From assembly GCA_020354125.1 (NCBI GenBank), contig CP070643.1, positions 1,005,848-1,069,847 of the forward strand: 64,000 bases of DNA. The letters run 5' to 3'. Below are positions 56,204 through 64,000 of this stretch, piece by piece. Made by a program: the position numbers and the translations under genes. The DNA comes from Betaproteobacteria bacterium (GTDB lineage: Bacteria; Pseudomonadota; Gammaproteobacteria; Burkholderiales; Eutrophovitaceae). Position 1 is the first letter of the stretch. Every line of letters begins with the position of its first letter. The notes beneath the pieces were generated by a model. That model saw only the letters and a list, made by a program, of their open reading frames with translations, was not told the DNA's origin and ran no database searches.

Positions 56204-56875
56204 ATGGTCAAGCAGGCTGACAACAGAAAGGAAGGGCTTCTCGGCCGCTGGTTGCGTCTCAAGCGTGAATCGACCGCCAGCAACGAAGGCGATGGCCTGA
56301 TAGCGGACTGTGGCGTGACTGACACAGCGCCGGCTGGCGCTGTGAGTGAATCAGCGCCGGCCCGCGCTGCCAGTGAATCGGCGCCGGTCCGCGCTGCCAG
56401 TGAATCGGCGCCGGTCCGCGCTGTTGCTGAATCGACACCGCCAGGCGTGAGACCGGACAGTGACTGCGCAAAAACCGCGGCAGAAGCGCCCGACTTGCCG
56501 TCGATTGACGAGCTTGCTCCGGACTCGGACTTTGCGGCATTCATGGACCCAAGAGTCGATGACGACGTGCGCCGCGCCGCATTGAAGACTTTGTTTCGTG
56601 ATCCGGACTTTAATGTCACCGATGGGCTTGATGTCTACGCTGAGGACTATACCAAGCTGGAAAAACTGACGCCGGCTATGGTTGCGGCGCTCCGATTCGC
56701 AAAACGCACACTGTTTGGCAAGGCAGACGAGACCGAAGTCGAGCACGCTCAAGCCAACGATGGGCCTAGCGAGCTCGAATCGAATAAGGCGGATTACCAA
56801 CAGGTCGAAATCGCTCAAGTAGAACCGCAGCAACTCGCTTCCGAGACACTGCACACTGAAAGTGACAAAAACTGA
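56204..56875 (+). CDS. DUF3306 domain protein of formate dehydrogenase operon
   Basis: The start KEGLLGRWLRLKRES is typical of DUF3306. A variable Ala/Ser/Pro/Glu linker containing four 9-residue repeats (ESAPVRAAS-like, residues about 42-77) follows. The conserved core is LPSIDELAPDSDFAAFMDPRVDDDVRRAALKTLFRDPDFNVTDGLDVYAEDYT, described here by its span of roughly 98-150. The C-terminus is acidic. Function is unknown; the partner DUF3305 gene is 28 bases upstream. Length is 223. Confidence 0.85.
   Translation: MVKQADNRKEGLLGRWLRLKRESTASNEGDGLIADCGVTDTAPAGAVSESAPARAASESAPVRAASESAPVRAVAESTPPGVRPDSDCAKTAAEAPDLPSIDELAPDSDFAAFMDPRVDDDVRRAALKTLFRDPDFNVTDGLDVYAEDYTKLEKLTPAMVAALRFAKRTLFGKADETEVEHAQANDGPSELESNKADYQQVEIAQVEPQQLASETLHTESDKN
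56327..56434 (+). repeat. 27-bp tandem repeat, four copies, inside the DUF3306 gene
   Basis: Units of 27 bases start at 56327, 56354, 56381 and 56408. Units two and three differ at one base. The unit length keeps the reading frame and lengthens a disordered linker nine residues at a time. Confidence 0.9.
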
Positions 56876-56914
56876 TCGTTGGTTCGGCATTACGGACAGT
56901 TCGGAATAAAGACG

Positions 56915-59035
56915 ATGCAAGGCAAAACCGGCGGCAAGACAATCAAGTTGTGTAGCTGCAACAAGACCATGTCGGTCGATGCCGCGGCACTAGGCAAGGC
57001 GCTTGAGTTTGGCGGACCACTCAAGGTCCACGACGCATTGTGTCGTCGCCAGGCGGGCGTGTTTGCCGAATCGCTGAACGATCCGGATGTGGTTGTCGCC
57101 TGCACTCAGGAAGCGCAGTTGTTCTCCGAGATTGCTGATGAACAAGGCTCGGATGCTGGCCTGCGTTTTGTCAACGTGCGCGAGGCGGCTGGTTGGTCAG
57201 CCGAAAAGGATCGGGTGACACCAAAAATAGCTGCGCTGCTCGCTGCCGCAAGCCTGCCCGAGCCTGAGCCGGTCGCATCAGTCGATTATGAATCGGCCGG
57301 CGAGATCCTCATTATCGGTCCGTCAGCCGTGGCACTCGACTGGGCCCGCAGGCTTTCCGATGGCAGCGTTGCTCAGCTCAATGTCAGCGTGTTGATGACC
57401 CGAAGTGAAGGCGGGGAGTTGCCGGTCGACCGCAACTTCCCCGTGTGGTCGGGCGTGCCAGTGCGTGTATCCGGCTTCCTCGGCGCCTTCGATGTGGAGT
57501 GGAAGCAGGACAACCCCATCGACCTTGATATTTGCACGCGCTGCAATGCCTGTATCGACCGGTGCCCCGAGGGTGCAATTGATTTTCTCTACCAGATTGA
57601 TCCTGACCGATGTAATAGCCATCGGCGCTGCGTCGACGCGTGCGCGCATATCGGTGCCATTGATTTCGAGCGCGGCGAGCGCACCAGACGAGAGCACTTC
57701 GATCTGGTGTTCGATCTTTCCGCGCAGCCGTTGATCCGTTTGCCGGACCTTCCGCAAGGATATGCCGCGCCCGGCAACGATCCGCTCGAACAGGCACTGG
57801 CTGCGGCGCGTTTGTCTCAATTGGTCGGTGAGTTCGAGAAGCCGCGCTTTACCGCATACCGGGACAACATCTGTGCGCACGCACACTCGGGACGCAGCGG
57901 ATGCACTCGATGCATTGACGTGTGCTCGACAGGTGCCATAACCAGCATTGGTGAGCATGTCAGCGTCAATGCGCACGTGTGTGCCGGTTGCGGTGGCTGC
58001 GCAACGGTCTGTCCCTCAGGGGCGATGCGCTACGAATACGCGCGCATGCCTGATGTCGGCACCCGGTTAAAGGCAATGCTATCGACCTACCAGAAGGCCG
58101 GTGGCGAGAATGTCTGCCTGCTGTTGCACGATTTGGAGGATGGTGCTGGCCTGATTGCCAACGTTGGGCGTCATGCGGTGCGCGGGGGCAGGGGATTGCC
58201 GTCACGGACGATACCGCTCGGCGTCTTTCATGTGGCATCGGTTGGCATCGACACGCTGCTTGGCGCAATTGCATATGGCGCCAGTCAGGTCCTGGTGTTG
58301 TCCGGCAATTGCCGTTCCGAGGCCTATCAGGACGCGATCGAAACGCAGATGAAAGTAGCGCAGGCCATTTTGAGCGGGCTTGGCTTTGGCGGCGCGCATT
58401 TCAGGCTGCTGCGAAACGAGGACGCAACGAGTCTAGAGCAAACATTGTGGGAAATCGCACCGGCGATGACGGTTGCCGAGCCCGCCAGCTTCAACTTCTC
58501 GCCGGAAAAGCGCACGACCCTGGATTTCGCGATCAATCACCTCGCGCAGCATGCTCCGCAAAGCAAAGACCAAATCGCTTTGCCAGGCGGAGCGCCGTTT
58601 GGCAAGGTTTCAGTGGATCGCGACAAGTGCACCATGTGCATGGCGTGCGTCGGGTCGTGTCCGGCCGCCGCGCTTCAGGACTCACCGCAGCTGCCGCAAC
58701 TTCGCTTCATCGAACGCAACTGCATCCAATGTGGATTGTGTGCCAATACCTGTCCCGAAGAAGCGATCAGCCTGCAGCCGCGATTGCTGTTAACCGCAGA
58801 TGCAAGGTTACCAGTGGTGTTGAACGAAGCCGAACCGTTCGAATGCATTCATTGTGGCAAGCCGTTTGGTTCGCGCCGGATGGTCGACAATATGCTTGCG
58901 AGGCTCGAGCAGCACTCGATGTTCTCGGCAGAGGGTGCACTCAAGCGTCTGCGAATGTGTGCCGAGTGTCGCGTTGTCGACATGGTCGAGTCAACTGAAG
59001 AGCCATCGATTTTTGACTATACGAAACACAAATGA
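56915..59035 (+). CDS. Multi-[4Fe-4S] polyferredoxin of the formate dehydrogenase operon
   Basis: This 706-residue cytoplasmic iron-sulfur protein has cysteine motifs at about 207-218 (CTRCNACIDRC), 232-242, 330-337 (CTRCIDVC), 356-366 (CAGCGGCATVC), 572-582 (CTMCMACVGSC) and 603-613 (CIQCGLCANTC). A CSC pair is near the N-terminus (LCSCNKTM). A middle region (ASQVLVLSGNCRSEAYQ) recalls the MvhD-like delta fold of heterodisulfide reductase systems. The TTG at 56879 is rejected for the ATG at 56915. It is conserved in this operon type; it may donate electrons or clusters for maturation, but its role is not established. Confidence 0.85.
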   Translation: MQGKTGGKTIKLCSCNKTMSVDAAALGKALEFGGPLKVHDALCRRQAGVFAESLNDPDVVVACTQEAQLFSEIADEQGSDAGLRFVNVREAAGWSAEKDRVTPKIAALLAAASLPEPEPVASVDYESAGEILIIGPSAVALDWARRLSDGSVAQLNVSVLMTRSEGGELPVDRNFPVWSGVPVRVSGFLGAFDVEWKQDNPIDLDICTRCNACIDRCPEGAIDFLYQIDPDRCNSHRRCVDACAHIGAIDFERGERTRREHFDLVFDLSAQPLIRLPDLPQGYAAPGNDPLEQALAAARLSQLVGEFEKPRFTAYRDNICAHAHSGRSGCTRCIDVCSTGAITSIGEHVSVNAHVCAGCGGCATVCPSGAMRYEYARMPDVGTRLKAMLSTYQKAGGENVCLLLHDLEDGAGLIANVGRHAVRGGRGLPSRTIPLGVFHVASVGIDTLLGAIAYGASQVLVLSGNCRSEAYQDAIETQMKVAQAILSGLGFGGAHFRLLRNEDATSLEQTLWEIAPAMTVAEPASFNFSPEKRTTLDFAINHLAQHAPQSKDQIALPGGAPFGKVSVDRDKCTMCMACVGSCPAAALQDSPQLPQLRFIERNCIQCGLCANTCPEEAISLQPRLLLTADARLPVVLNEAEPFECIHCGKPFGSRRMVDNMLARLEQHSMFSAEGALKRLRMCAECRVVDMVESTEEPSIFDYTKHK

Positions 59036-59652
59036 ATGCCATGACAGGTGACGCAGAGGTCACGCTTGAAGCAGAGGAGCAGGCGCGCGCCAATGTTTAC
59101 GCTTTGCTGTCGCGCTTGTTCGTGGCGCCTGCTGGCGCTGATCTGTTGCGCGCCATCGCCTCAGGCGATGAATCAGGCGGCGAACCGGGTGCAGATGATG
59201 CCGGTGAGTTTGCGGTGGGCTGGCGAGACCTGATAAAGACTGCCGGCGATACACAGGAGGCTGCAGTTGCCGACGAGTATCACGATCTTTTTGTCGGCAC
59301 CGGGCGCCCGGAGGTCTCTCTATACGTTGGTGCCTATACCGCTCGAAGCAGCGTCGACACGATGCTGGTGGGCCTGCGTCGCTTCCTAGCCGAGCATGGT
59401 CTGGAGCGGCGTTCTGGCGTAAACGAGCCGGAAGATCACATCGCAATGCTGTTCGAAATCATGCGGTTCTTGATCCATGTGCAGCCTAGTACGGTCGACG
59501 AGCAGAAGCGCTTTTTCGATCAGTTCCTTTGGACCGGGGGCGTATCTTTGTGCGACGCAATATCAGAACATCCGCGGGCGCGCTTCTTTCGCTCTGTGGC
59601 GCGGTTTGCCAAGTGCTTTCTCTTCGTTGAACATGAAGCGTTCGCCATGTGA
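59032..59652 (+). CDS. TorD-family molybdoenzyme chaperone
   Basis: This helical cytoplasmic chaperone of the TorD/DmsD type binds the Tat signal and apo-form of a molybdoenzyme until its cofactor is inserted. EQARANVYALLSRLFVAPAG, EYHDLFVGTGRPEVSLYVGAY and the conserved PEDHIAMLFEIMRFLI with FFDQFLW are visible. Length is 206. The ATG overlaps the preceding stop (ATGA). Its client is almost certainly FdhA encoded at 59973. Confidence 0.9.
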   Translation: MNAMTGDAEVTLEAEEQARANVYALLSRLFVAPAGADLLRAIASGDESGGEPGADDAGEFAVGWRDLIKTAGDTQEAAVADEYHDLFVGTGRPEVSLYVGAYTARSSVDTMLVGLRRFLAEHGLERRSGVNEPEDHIAMLFEIMRFLIHVQPSTVDEQKRFFDQFLWTGGVSLCDAISEHPRARFFRSVARFAKCFLFVEHEAFAM

Positions 59653-59739
59653 CAATAGCGCCAGCAATCAATATCAAGAACAACCCATTGCACATCATCT
59701 GGCGCGTTGTGCGGGGGTCCTCAGGAAAGGGGGAGAAAC

Positions 59740-59940
59740 ATGGCCAAATCCGGTGTTTCGTCTTCACGCCGCGGCTTCCTGATATCGGTAGGCACAGGTA
59801 GTGTTGCCGCCGCCGCGGCCGCTGTCAGCGCGGTGGCACCCGAAACCGTCAGCGAAGCCGACCAGAATGACCAGCGCAGCAAGCGCGGCTACCGTGTGTC
59901 CGAGCACATCAACAAGTATTACCGCACGACGCGAGTTTAG
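59740..59940 (+). CDS. Small Tat-signal protein of formate dehydrogenase region
   Basis: This 66-residue protein has a twin-arginine signal (SSRRGFLISVGTGSVAAAAAAVSAVAP) and a short conserved tail (KRGYRVSEHINKYYRTTRV). It matches the small family seen just upstream of fdhA in many proteobacteria (formate dehydrogenase region TAT target). It may be a subunit or export partner; its function is unknown. AAGGGGGAG precedes the ATG. Confidence 0.88.
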   Translation: MAKSGVSSSRRGFLISVGTGSVAAAAAAVSAVAPETVSEADQNDQRSKRGYRVSEHINKYYRTTRV

Positions 59941-59972
59941 GGTGAGTTGACAGGCCCCAGGAAGGAATACCC

Positions 59973-62924
59973 ATGATGCTGACCAGGAAATCCGCGGGTG
60001 CAACTGCATCCACGTCGCGCATTTCGCGCAGTGTCGCCGGCGTGCTTGGCAAGACGATCGATCGGCGCACGTTTCTCAAGCGCTCCGGTTTGACGCTGGG
60101 CGCAGGCGCCGTCGCGGCGCAACTGCCATACACCATGGTCGGCAAGGCAAAGGCAGAAGCTGCGACTGCGGCAACGGGCGAAGTCACGATCAAGCGCACC
60201 ATCTGTTCGCATTGCTCGGTTGGCTGTGCCATCGATGCGGTAGTGCAGAACGGTGTTTGGGTTCGGCAGGAGCCGGTGTTCGACTCGCCAATCAACCTCG
60301 GCTCGCACTGTGCCAAAGGTGCTGCAGTCCGTGAGCACGGTATCACGCACGATTCGCATCGGCTCAGGTATCCGATGAAGCTGGAAGGCGGCAAGTGGAA
60401 GAAGGTTTCCTGGGACGAAGCGTACCAGGACATTTCGGAAAAGCTGCTCGCCATCCGCAAGGAGAGCGGCCCGGATGCATTGTTCGTGCTGGGATCGTCA
60501 AAGCACAACAACGAGCAGTCCTATCTGTTGCGTAAATGGATCGCACTGTGGGGTTCAAACAACGTCGATCACCAGGCACGTATCTGCCACTCGACCACGG
60601 TGGCCGGCATCGCCAATACCTGGGGGTACGGGGCGATGACCAATTCGTACAACGACGAGCAGAATTCGAAGTGTTTGTTCTTCCTCGGATCGAATGCTGC
60701 GGAAGCGCATCCGGTTTCCATGTTGCACACCTTGCATGCCAAGGAGAACGGCGCCAAGGTGATCGTCGCTGACCCGCGCTTCACTCGCACTGCAGCCAAG
60801 GCTGACAAATACGTTCGCCTGCGCTCTGGCACCGATGTCGCCTTCCTGTTTGGCCTGTTGTATCACGTTTTTGCCAATGGCTGGGAAGACAAGGAGTTCA
60901 TCGCCAAGCGCGTCTACGGCATGGATCGGGTCAGAAAAGAAGTCATGTCGCGCTATACGCCAGCTGCTGTCGAGGAAGTGACCGGCGTATCGGAACAGGA
61001 GATGTTCGAAACCGCCAAGATGCTGTCGGATAACCGGCCCGGATTCATCATCTGGGCGATGGGGCAGACCCAGCATACCAACGGTAACGCCGTCACGCGG
61101 GCCAGCGCCGTCCTCATGCTGGCCCTTGGCAACGCCGGTCGCACCGGCGGCGGCACCAACATCTATCGCGGCCACGACAACGTGCAGGGTGCGACCGATG
61201 TCGGCCCCAATGCGCACACGTTACCTGGCTACTATGGTTTGTCGGGCGGCGCCTGGAAGCACTGGACCGGTGTCTGGAACGTCGACCTGGACTGGTTGAA
61301 AGGGCGTTTCGCTGCTGAGGACATGATGGGCAAAAGCGGCATCACGGTTTCGCGGTGGGCCGACGGCGTGCTTGAAGCCAGCGAGAACATCGACCAGAAA
61401 ACCAACTTGCGTGCCATTGTGTTCTGGGGCCACGCACCGAACTCACAGACACGTGGTGTCGACCAGGTCGAGGCAATGAAGAAACTCGATCTGATGGTGG
61501 TGATCGATCCTTATCCGTCGGCATCGGCAGCCATGTTCGCCATGGCGCGGCAGGAGGGCGCCTATTTGCTGCCGGCGTGTACGCAGTTCGAGACCTACGG
61601 CAGTATCACCGCGTCGAACCGATCAGTGCAGTGGCGCGAACAGGTCATCGAGCCGCTGTTCGAATCGCGTACCGATCACATGATCATGTATCAGTTGGCC
61701 GAGAAGCTTGGCTTCGGCGATCAGCTGCTCGGAAAGCGCGGCGGCAAGCAAAACATCAAGCTCATACCCGGCAAGGACGGTTTGTCGGAGCCGGATATCG
61801 AAGACGTCCTGCGCGAAATCAACAGTGGTACCTGGACCATAGGTTACACGGGTCAGACGCCGGAGCGCCTCAAGGCGCACATGCGCAATATGCATGTGTT
61901 CAATGTCAGAACGCTGCGCGCGGCTGGCGGCAAGGATGAGCAGACCGGATACGATCTGACCGGCGACTACTTCGGACTGCCGTGGCCGTGCTGGGGAACA
62001 GACAAGGTCAAGCATCCGGGTACACCAAATCTGTATGACACCTCGAAACACGTCATGGATGGCGGTTGTACCTTCCGCGCCCGTTACGGCGTCGAGCGCG
62101 ATGGAGTCGATCTGCTTGCAGGTGATGGCTCGCACTCGGTCGGCAGTGAAATCACCACCGGCTATCCCGAGTTTGACCACAAATTGCTGAAGAAACTCGG
62201 CTGGTGGTCTGACTTGACCGAAGCGGAAAGACAACAAGCCGAGGGCAAGAACTGGAAAACTGATCTGTCGGGCGGTATCCAGCGTGTTGCGCTGAAGCAC
62301 GCCTGTGTGCCGTTCGGTAATGCACGCGCGCGGGCGTTGGTATGGAATTTCCCAGACGCCGTACCGATGCATCGCGAGCCGCTATACAGTTCTCGTCCGG
62401 ATCTGGTTGCCAAATGGCCAACGCATGACGATGTGAAGTCGCTGTACAGGTTGCCGACTTTGTTCAAGTCGATTCAGGACAAAGCCGTTGCCGACAATAT
62501 GCACGAAAAATATCCGCTGACGCTGACCAGCGGGCGGTTGGTGGAATACGAAGGCGGTGGGGAAGAGACGCGTTCCAATCCGTGGCTTGCCGAGTTGCAG
62601 CAGCACAACTTTGTTGAACTGCACCCGAAGGCGGCTGCCGATCGCGGTATTCGCAATGATGAGTATGTTTGGTTGACGACTCCTGTCGGTGTGCGACTGA
62701 AGGTCAAGGCGTTGATCACTGAACGCGTCGGCCCCGATACGGTGTTCGTTCCATTCCACTTCTCTGGCTGGTGGGAAGGCCGAGACATGGCCGCGCATTA
62801 TCCGGAGGGTAGCGCGCCGATTATCCGCGGTGAAGCGATCAACACCGCAGGAACTTACGGTTACGACATCGTAACGATGATGCAGGAAACCAAAACATCG
62901 CTGTGCCAGGTGGAACGGGCATAG
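59973..62924 (+). CDS. fdhA: Tat-exported formate dehydrogenase alpha subunit (Mo/W-bisMGD)
   Basis: This catalytic subunit is exported across the inner membrane. The Tat signal has RRTFLKRSGLTLGAGAVAAQLP (residues 31-52). A [4Fe-4S] motif follows (CSHCSVGC at 78-85 with a fourth Cys near 113). The metal ligand is Cys205 in ARICHSTTV, so this is a cysteine, not selenocysteine, enzyme. QARICHSTTVAG, GHDNVQGATD and the C-terminal MopB dinucleotide-binding domain (LTSGRLVEYEGGGEETRSN) are normal. Length is 983. It forms an operon with fdhB and a downstream membrane anchor. Confidence 0.94.
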   Translation: MMLTRKSAGATASTSRISRSVAGVLGKTIDRRTFLKRSGLTLGAGAVAAQLPYTMVGKAKAEAATAATGEVTIKRTICSHCSVGCAIDAVVQNGVWVRQEPVFDSPINLGSHCAKGAAVREHGITHDSHRLRYPMKLEGGKWKKVSWDEAYQDISEKLLAIRKESGPDALFVLGSSKHNNEQSYLLRKWIALWGSNNVDHQARICHSTTVAGIANTWGYGAMTNSYNDEQNSKCLFFLGSNAAEAHPVSMLHTLHAKENGAKVIVADPRFTRTAAKADKYVRLRSGTDVAFLFGLLYHVFANGWEDKEFIAKRVYGMDRVRKEVMSRYTPAAVEEVTGVSEQEMFETAKMLSDNRPGFIIWAMGQTQHTNGNAVTRASAVLMLALGNAGRTGGGTNIYRGHDNVQGATDVGPNAHTLPGYYGLSGGAWKHWTGVWNVDLDWLKGRFAAEDMMGKSGITVSRWADGVLEASENIDQKTNLRAIVFWGHAPNSQTRGVDQVEAMKKLDLMVVIDPYPSASAAMFAMARQEGAYLLPACTQFETYGSITASNRSVQWREQVIEPLFESRTDHMIMYQLAEKLGFGDQLLGKRGGKQNIKLIPGKDGLSEPDIEDVLREINSGTWTIGYTGQTPERLKAHMRNMHVFNVRTLRAAGGKDEQTGYDLTGDYFGLPWPCWGTDKVKHPGTPNLYDTSKHVMDGGCTFRARYGVERDGVDLLAGDGSHSVGSEITTGYPEFDHKLLKKLGWWSDLTEAERQQAEGKNWKTDLSGGIQRVALKHACVPFGNARARALVWNFPDAVPMHREPLYSSRPDLVAKWPTHDDVKSLYRLPTLFKSIQDKAVADNMHEKYPLTLTSGRLVEYEGGGEETRSNPWLAELQQHNFVELHPKAAADRGIRNDEYVWLTTPVGVRLKVKALITERVGPDTVFVPFHFSGWWEGRDMAAHYPEGSAPIIRGEAINTAGTYGYDIVTMMQETKTSLCQVERA

Positions 62925-62960
62925 GTCCGTGGGACAGACGAAGGCTAAGGAGATCTGGCA

Positions 62961-63632
62961 ATGGCAAGAATGAAGTTTCTGTGTGACGCCGAACGCTGCA
63001 TCGAGTGCAACGCCTGCGTAACTGCCTGCAAGAACGAACACGAGGTGCCGTGGGGAATCAATCGACGCCGTGTCGTGACCATCAATGACGGTCAAGTCGG
63101 TGCCGAGAAGTCGATGTCGGTCGCTTGCATGCACTGTTCGGATGCGCCCTGTATGGCAGTGTGCCCAGTCGATTGTTTCTACAAGACCGAAGATGGCGTG
63201 GTGTTGCACGACAAGGACTTGTGCATCGGCTGCGGATATTGCTTCTATGCCTGCCCGTTCGGCGCGCCACAGTTTCCCGCCTCCAACGCAAGCACCCCGG
63301 ACGGCCGAGCGACAGACTGGTTCGGCGCGCGCGGCAAGATGGACAAGTGCACGTTCTGCGCCGGTGGTCCGGAAGAAAACGGCAGCGAGGCTGAATTCAG
63401 TAAATACGGCCGTAACCGGCTGTCAGAAGGCAAGCTGCCATTGTGTGCCGAAATGTGCTCGACCAAGGCGCTGTTGGGTGGCGATGGCGACATACTCGCC
63501 GACATTTACCGTGAGCGCGTTACGGTGCGCGGCAAGGGCTCGGAAGTTTGGGGCTGGGGTACCGCGTACGGCAAACCCGAGCAGCAGTCCGATGCCGGGT
63601 CAGCCGGCAAACAAACGGAGCGATCATCGTGA
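62961..63632 (+). CDS. fdhB: Formate dehydrogenase iron-sulfur beta subunit
   Basis: This electron-transfer subunit links FdhA to the membrane cytochrome b. Four ferredoxin-type cysteine clusters are visible: CIECNACVTACKNEH, CMHCSDAPCMAVCPVDC, CIGCGYCFYACPFGAP and CTFCAGG with CAEMCSTKAL. Length is 223. No Tat signal, so it probably travels with FdhA. AAGGAGA precedes the ATG. The stop overlaps the GTG of the next gene (GTGA). Confidence 0.94.
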   Translation: MARMKFLCDAERCIECNACVTACKNEHEVPWGINRRRVVTINDGQVGAEKSMSVACMHCSDAPCMAVCPVDCFYKTEDGVVLHDKDLCIGCGYCFYACPFGAPQFPASNASTPDGRATDWFGARGKMDKCTFCAGGPEENGSEAEFSKYGRNRLSEGKLPLCAEMCSTKALLGGDGDILADIYRERVTVRGKGSEVWGWGTAYGKPEQQSDAGSAGKQTERSS

Positions 63633-63856
63633 AGTTCGTCATCAGTGCAGTAGTGGTTGCATTCGTTGTCGTTTTCCAGATCGGGTGTTCCGAGCCATCT
63701 CAGGGAGTCGAGTATCAGGACGGCAGGTACGCGGGCAAGCCTGATACCCCTAACTGGGAAGGTGCAGCATTTGATGGAAATCGCGAGAATTGGGAAAGGG
63801 AAATCAAGCGGCGTACCCGATTGCAAAGTGAATACACGCGGCCCGGGGGCGCCTGA
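63629..63856 (+). CDS. Small putative lipoprotein in the formate dehydrogenase operon
   Basis: This 75-residue protein starts with GTG, overlapping the fdhB stop. A signal peptide KFVISAVVVAFVVVFQIGC ends in a lipobox-like cysteine. The mature part is polar and Trp/Arg-rich (YQDGRYAGKPDTPNWEG, NRENWEREIKRRTRLQSEY). I do not recognise a family. Overlap with fdhB and a 1-base gap to the next ATG place it between beta and gamma subunits, suggesting an accessory subunit facing the periplasm; this is inference. Confidence 0.7.
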   Translation: MKFVISAVVVAFVVVFQIGCSEPSQGVEYQDGRYAGKPDTPNWEGAAFDGNRENWEREIKRRTRLQSEYTRPGGA

Positions 63857-63857
63857 T

Positions 63858-64000
63858 ATGGTCTCACGCGCTTTGTTCCTGTCGGTATGGCTGGCATTGT
63901 GCAGCGTTGCCGGGGGTGCGTCGATAAATGGAGGGGCGTTTGCGGCCGCTGCTGACGACTCGGCTGGCACTCAGGCATTGGGGCAGGCGGCTGGGTTCTC
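63858..64000 (+). CDS. Start of probable formate dehydrogenase gamma (cytochrome b) subunit, partial
   Basis: The ATG at 63858 begins MVSRALFLSVWLALCSVAGG, a signal-peptide-like start, then an Ala/Gly-rich stretch; the gene runs off the window after 47 codons. Gamma subunits of this formate dehydrogenase type in proteobacteria often have such an N-terminal extension before the four heme-binding helices, and this is the expected position. The diagnostic histidines are outside the window, so the call rests on context. Confidence 0.55.
   Translation, partial: MVSRALFLSVWLALCSVAGGASINGGAFAAAADDSAGTQALGQAAGF

Noticed and set aside
59973-62924. Selenocysteine codon in formate dehydrogenase
   Set aside because: Both large subunits have an ordinary cysteine codon at the metal-ligand position (Cys205 here, Cys371 in fdsA) and no in-frame TGA, so no SECIS element is required.
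63085-63744. 219-residue frame overlapping fdhB
   Set aside because: It is an alternate-frame shadow of fdhB and the small lipoprotein gene, Arg- and Ser-rich without motifs.

Overview
The window is chromosomal DNA from a Gram-negative bacterium, almost certainly a gammaproteobacterium outside the Enterobacterales. Three classic gammaproteobacterial blocks occur in order: ndk-rlmN-pilW-rodZ-ispG-hisS-yfgM-bamB-der; hfq-hflX-hflK-hflC-DUF2065-hisZ-purA-(tRNA-Leu)-rnr-rlmB; and rpsB-tsf-pyrH-frr-uppS-cdsA-dxr-rseP-bamA-skp-lpxD-fabZ-lpxA-lpxB-rnhB. HisZ, the DUF2065 protein and the HflKC context argue against enterics. A marine or sediment lineage near Chromatiales or Woeseiales would fit, but this is a guess.

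Layout. 1-512: end of a repeat element, then a 17-bp tandem repeat in front of accA. 513-3198: accA and tilS, separated by a MITE-like element. 3374-12512: nucleotide metabolism, rRNA modification, pilus and shape, isoprenoid and outer-membrane genes, ending in der. 12592-22201: the hfq to rlmB block. 22373-36697: the translation and envelope block up to rnhB. 36740-40045: divergent ppsR and ppsA. 40417-44575: pyrG, two mini-ORFs made from duplicated kdsA 5' ends, kdsA and eno. 44560-45090: a 531-bp element with terminal inverted repeats. 45098-45397: ftsB.

45409-64000 is a formate-oxidation and molybdenum-cofactor region. It holds mobA, fdhD, a soluble NAD-linked formate dehydrogenase (NuoE-NuoF fusion plus a Mo/W subunit), msrB, moeA and moaA. 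It also holds a Tat-exported formate dehydrogenase operon: DUF3305, DUF3306, polyferredoxin, TorD-like chaperone, small Tat protein, FdhA, FdhB, a small lipoprotein, and the start of what is probably the cytochrome b subunit. MobA, MoeA, MoaA and FdhD supply and sulfurate the cofactor for both enzymes. Both large subunits have cysteine, not selenocysteine, at the metal-ligand position.

The least ordinary part is the repeat landscape. Short tandem duplications (12-18 bp) sit just upstream of, or across, the start regions of accA, hisS, bamB, lpxB and the DUF3305 gene. A 146-bp duplication has produced two in-frame truncated copies of the KdsA N-terminus, chained to pyrG and kdsA by 4-bp start/stop overlaps. 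Three MITE-like families with terminal inverted repeats lie in the intergenic spaces. One of them brackets the accA-to-eno segment in inverted orientation, at a place where the usual rnhB-dnaE-accA-tilS-pyrG order is broken.
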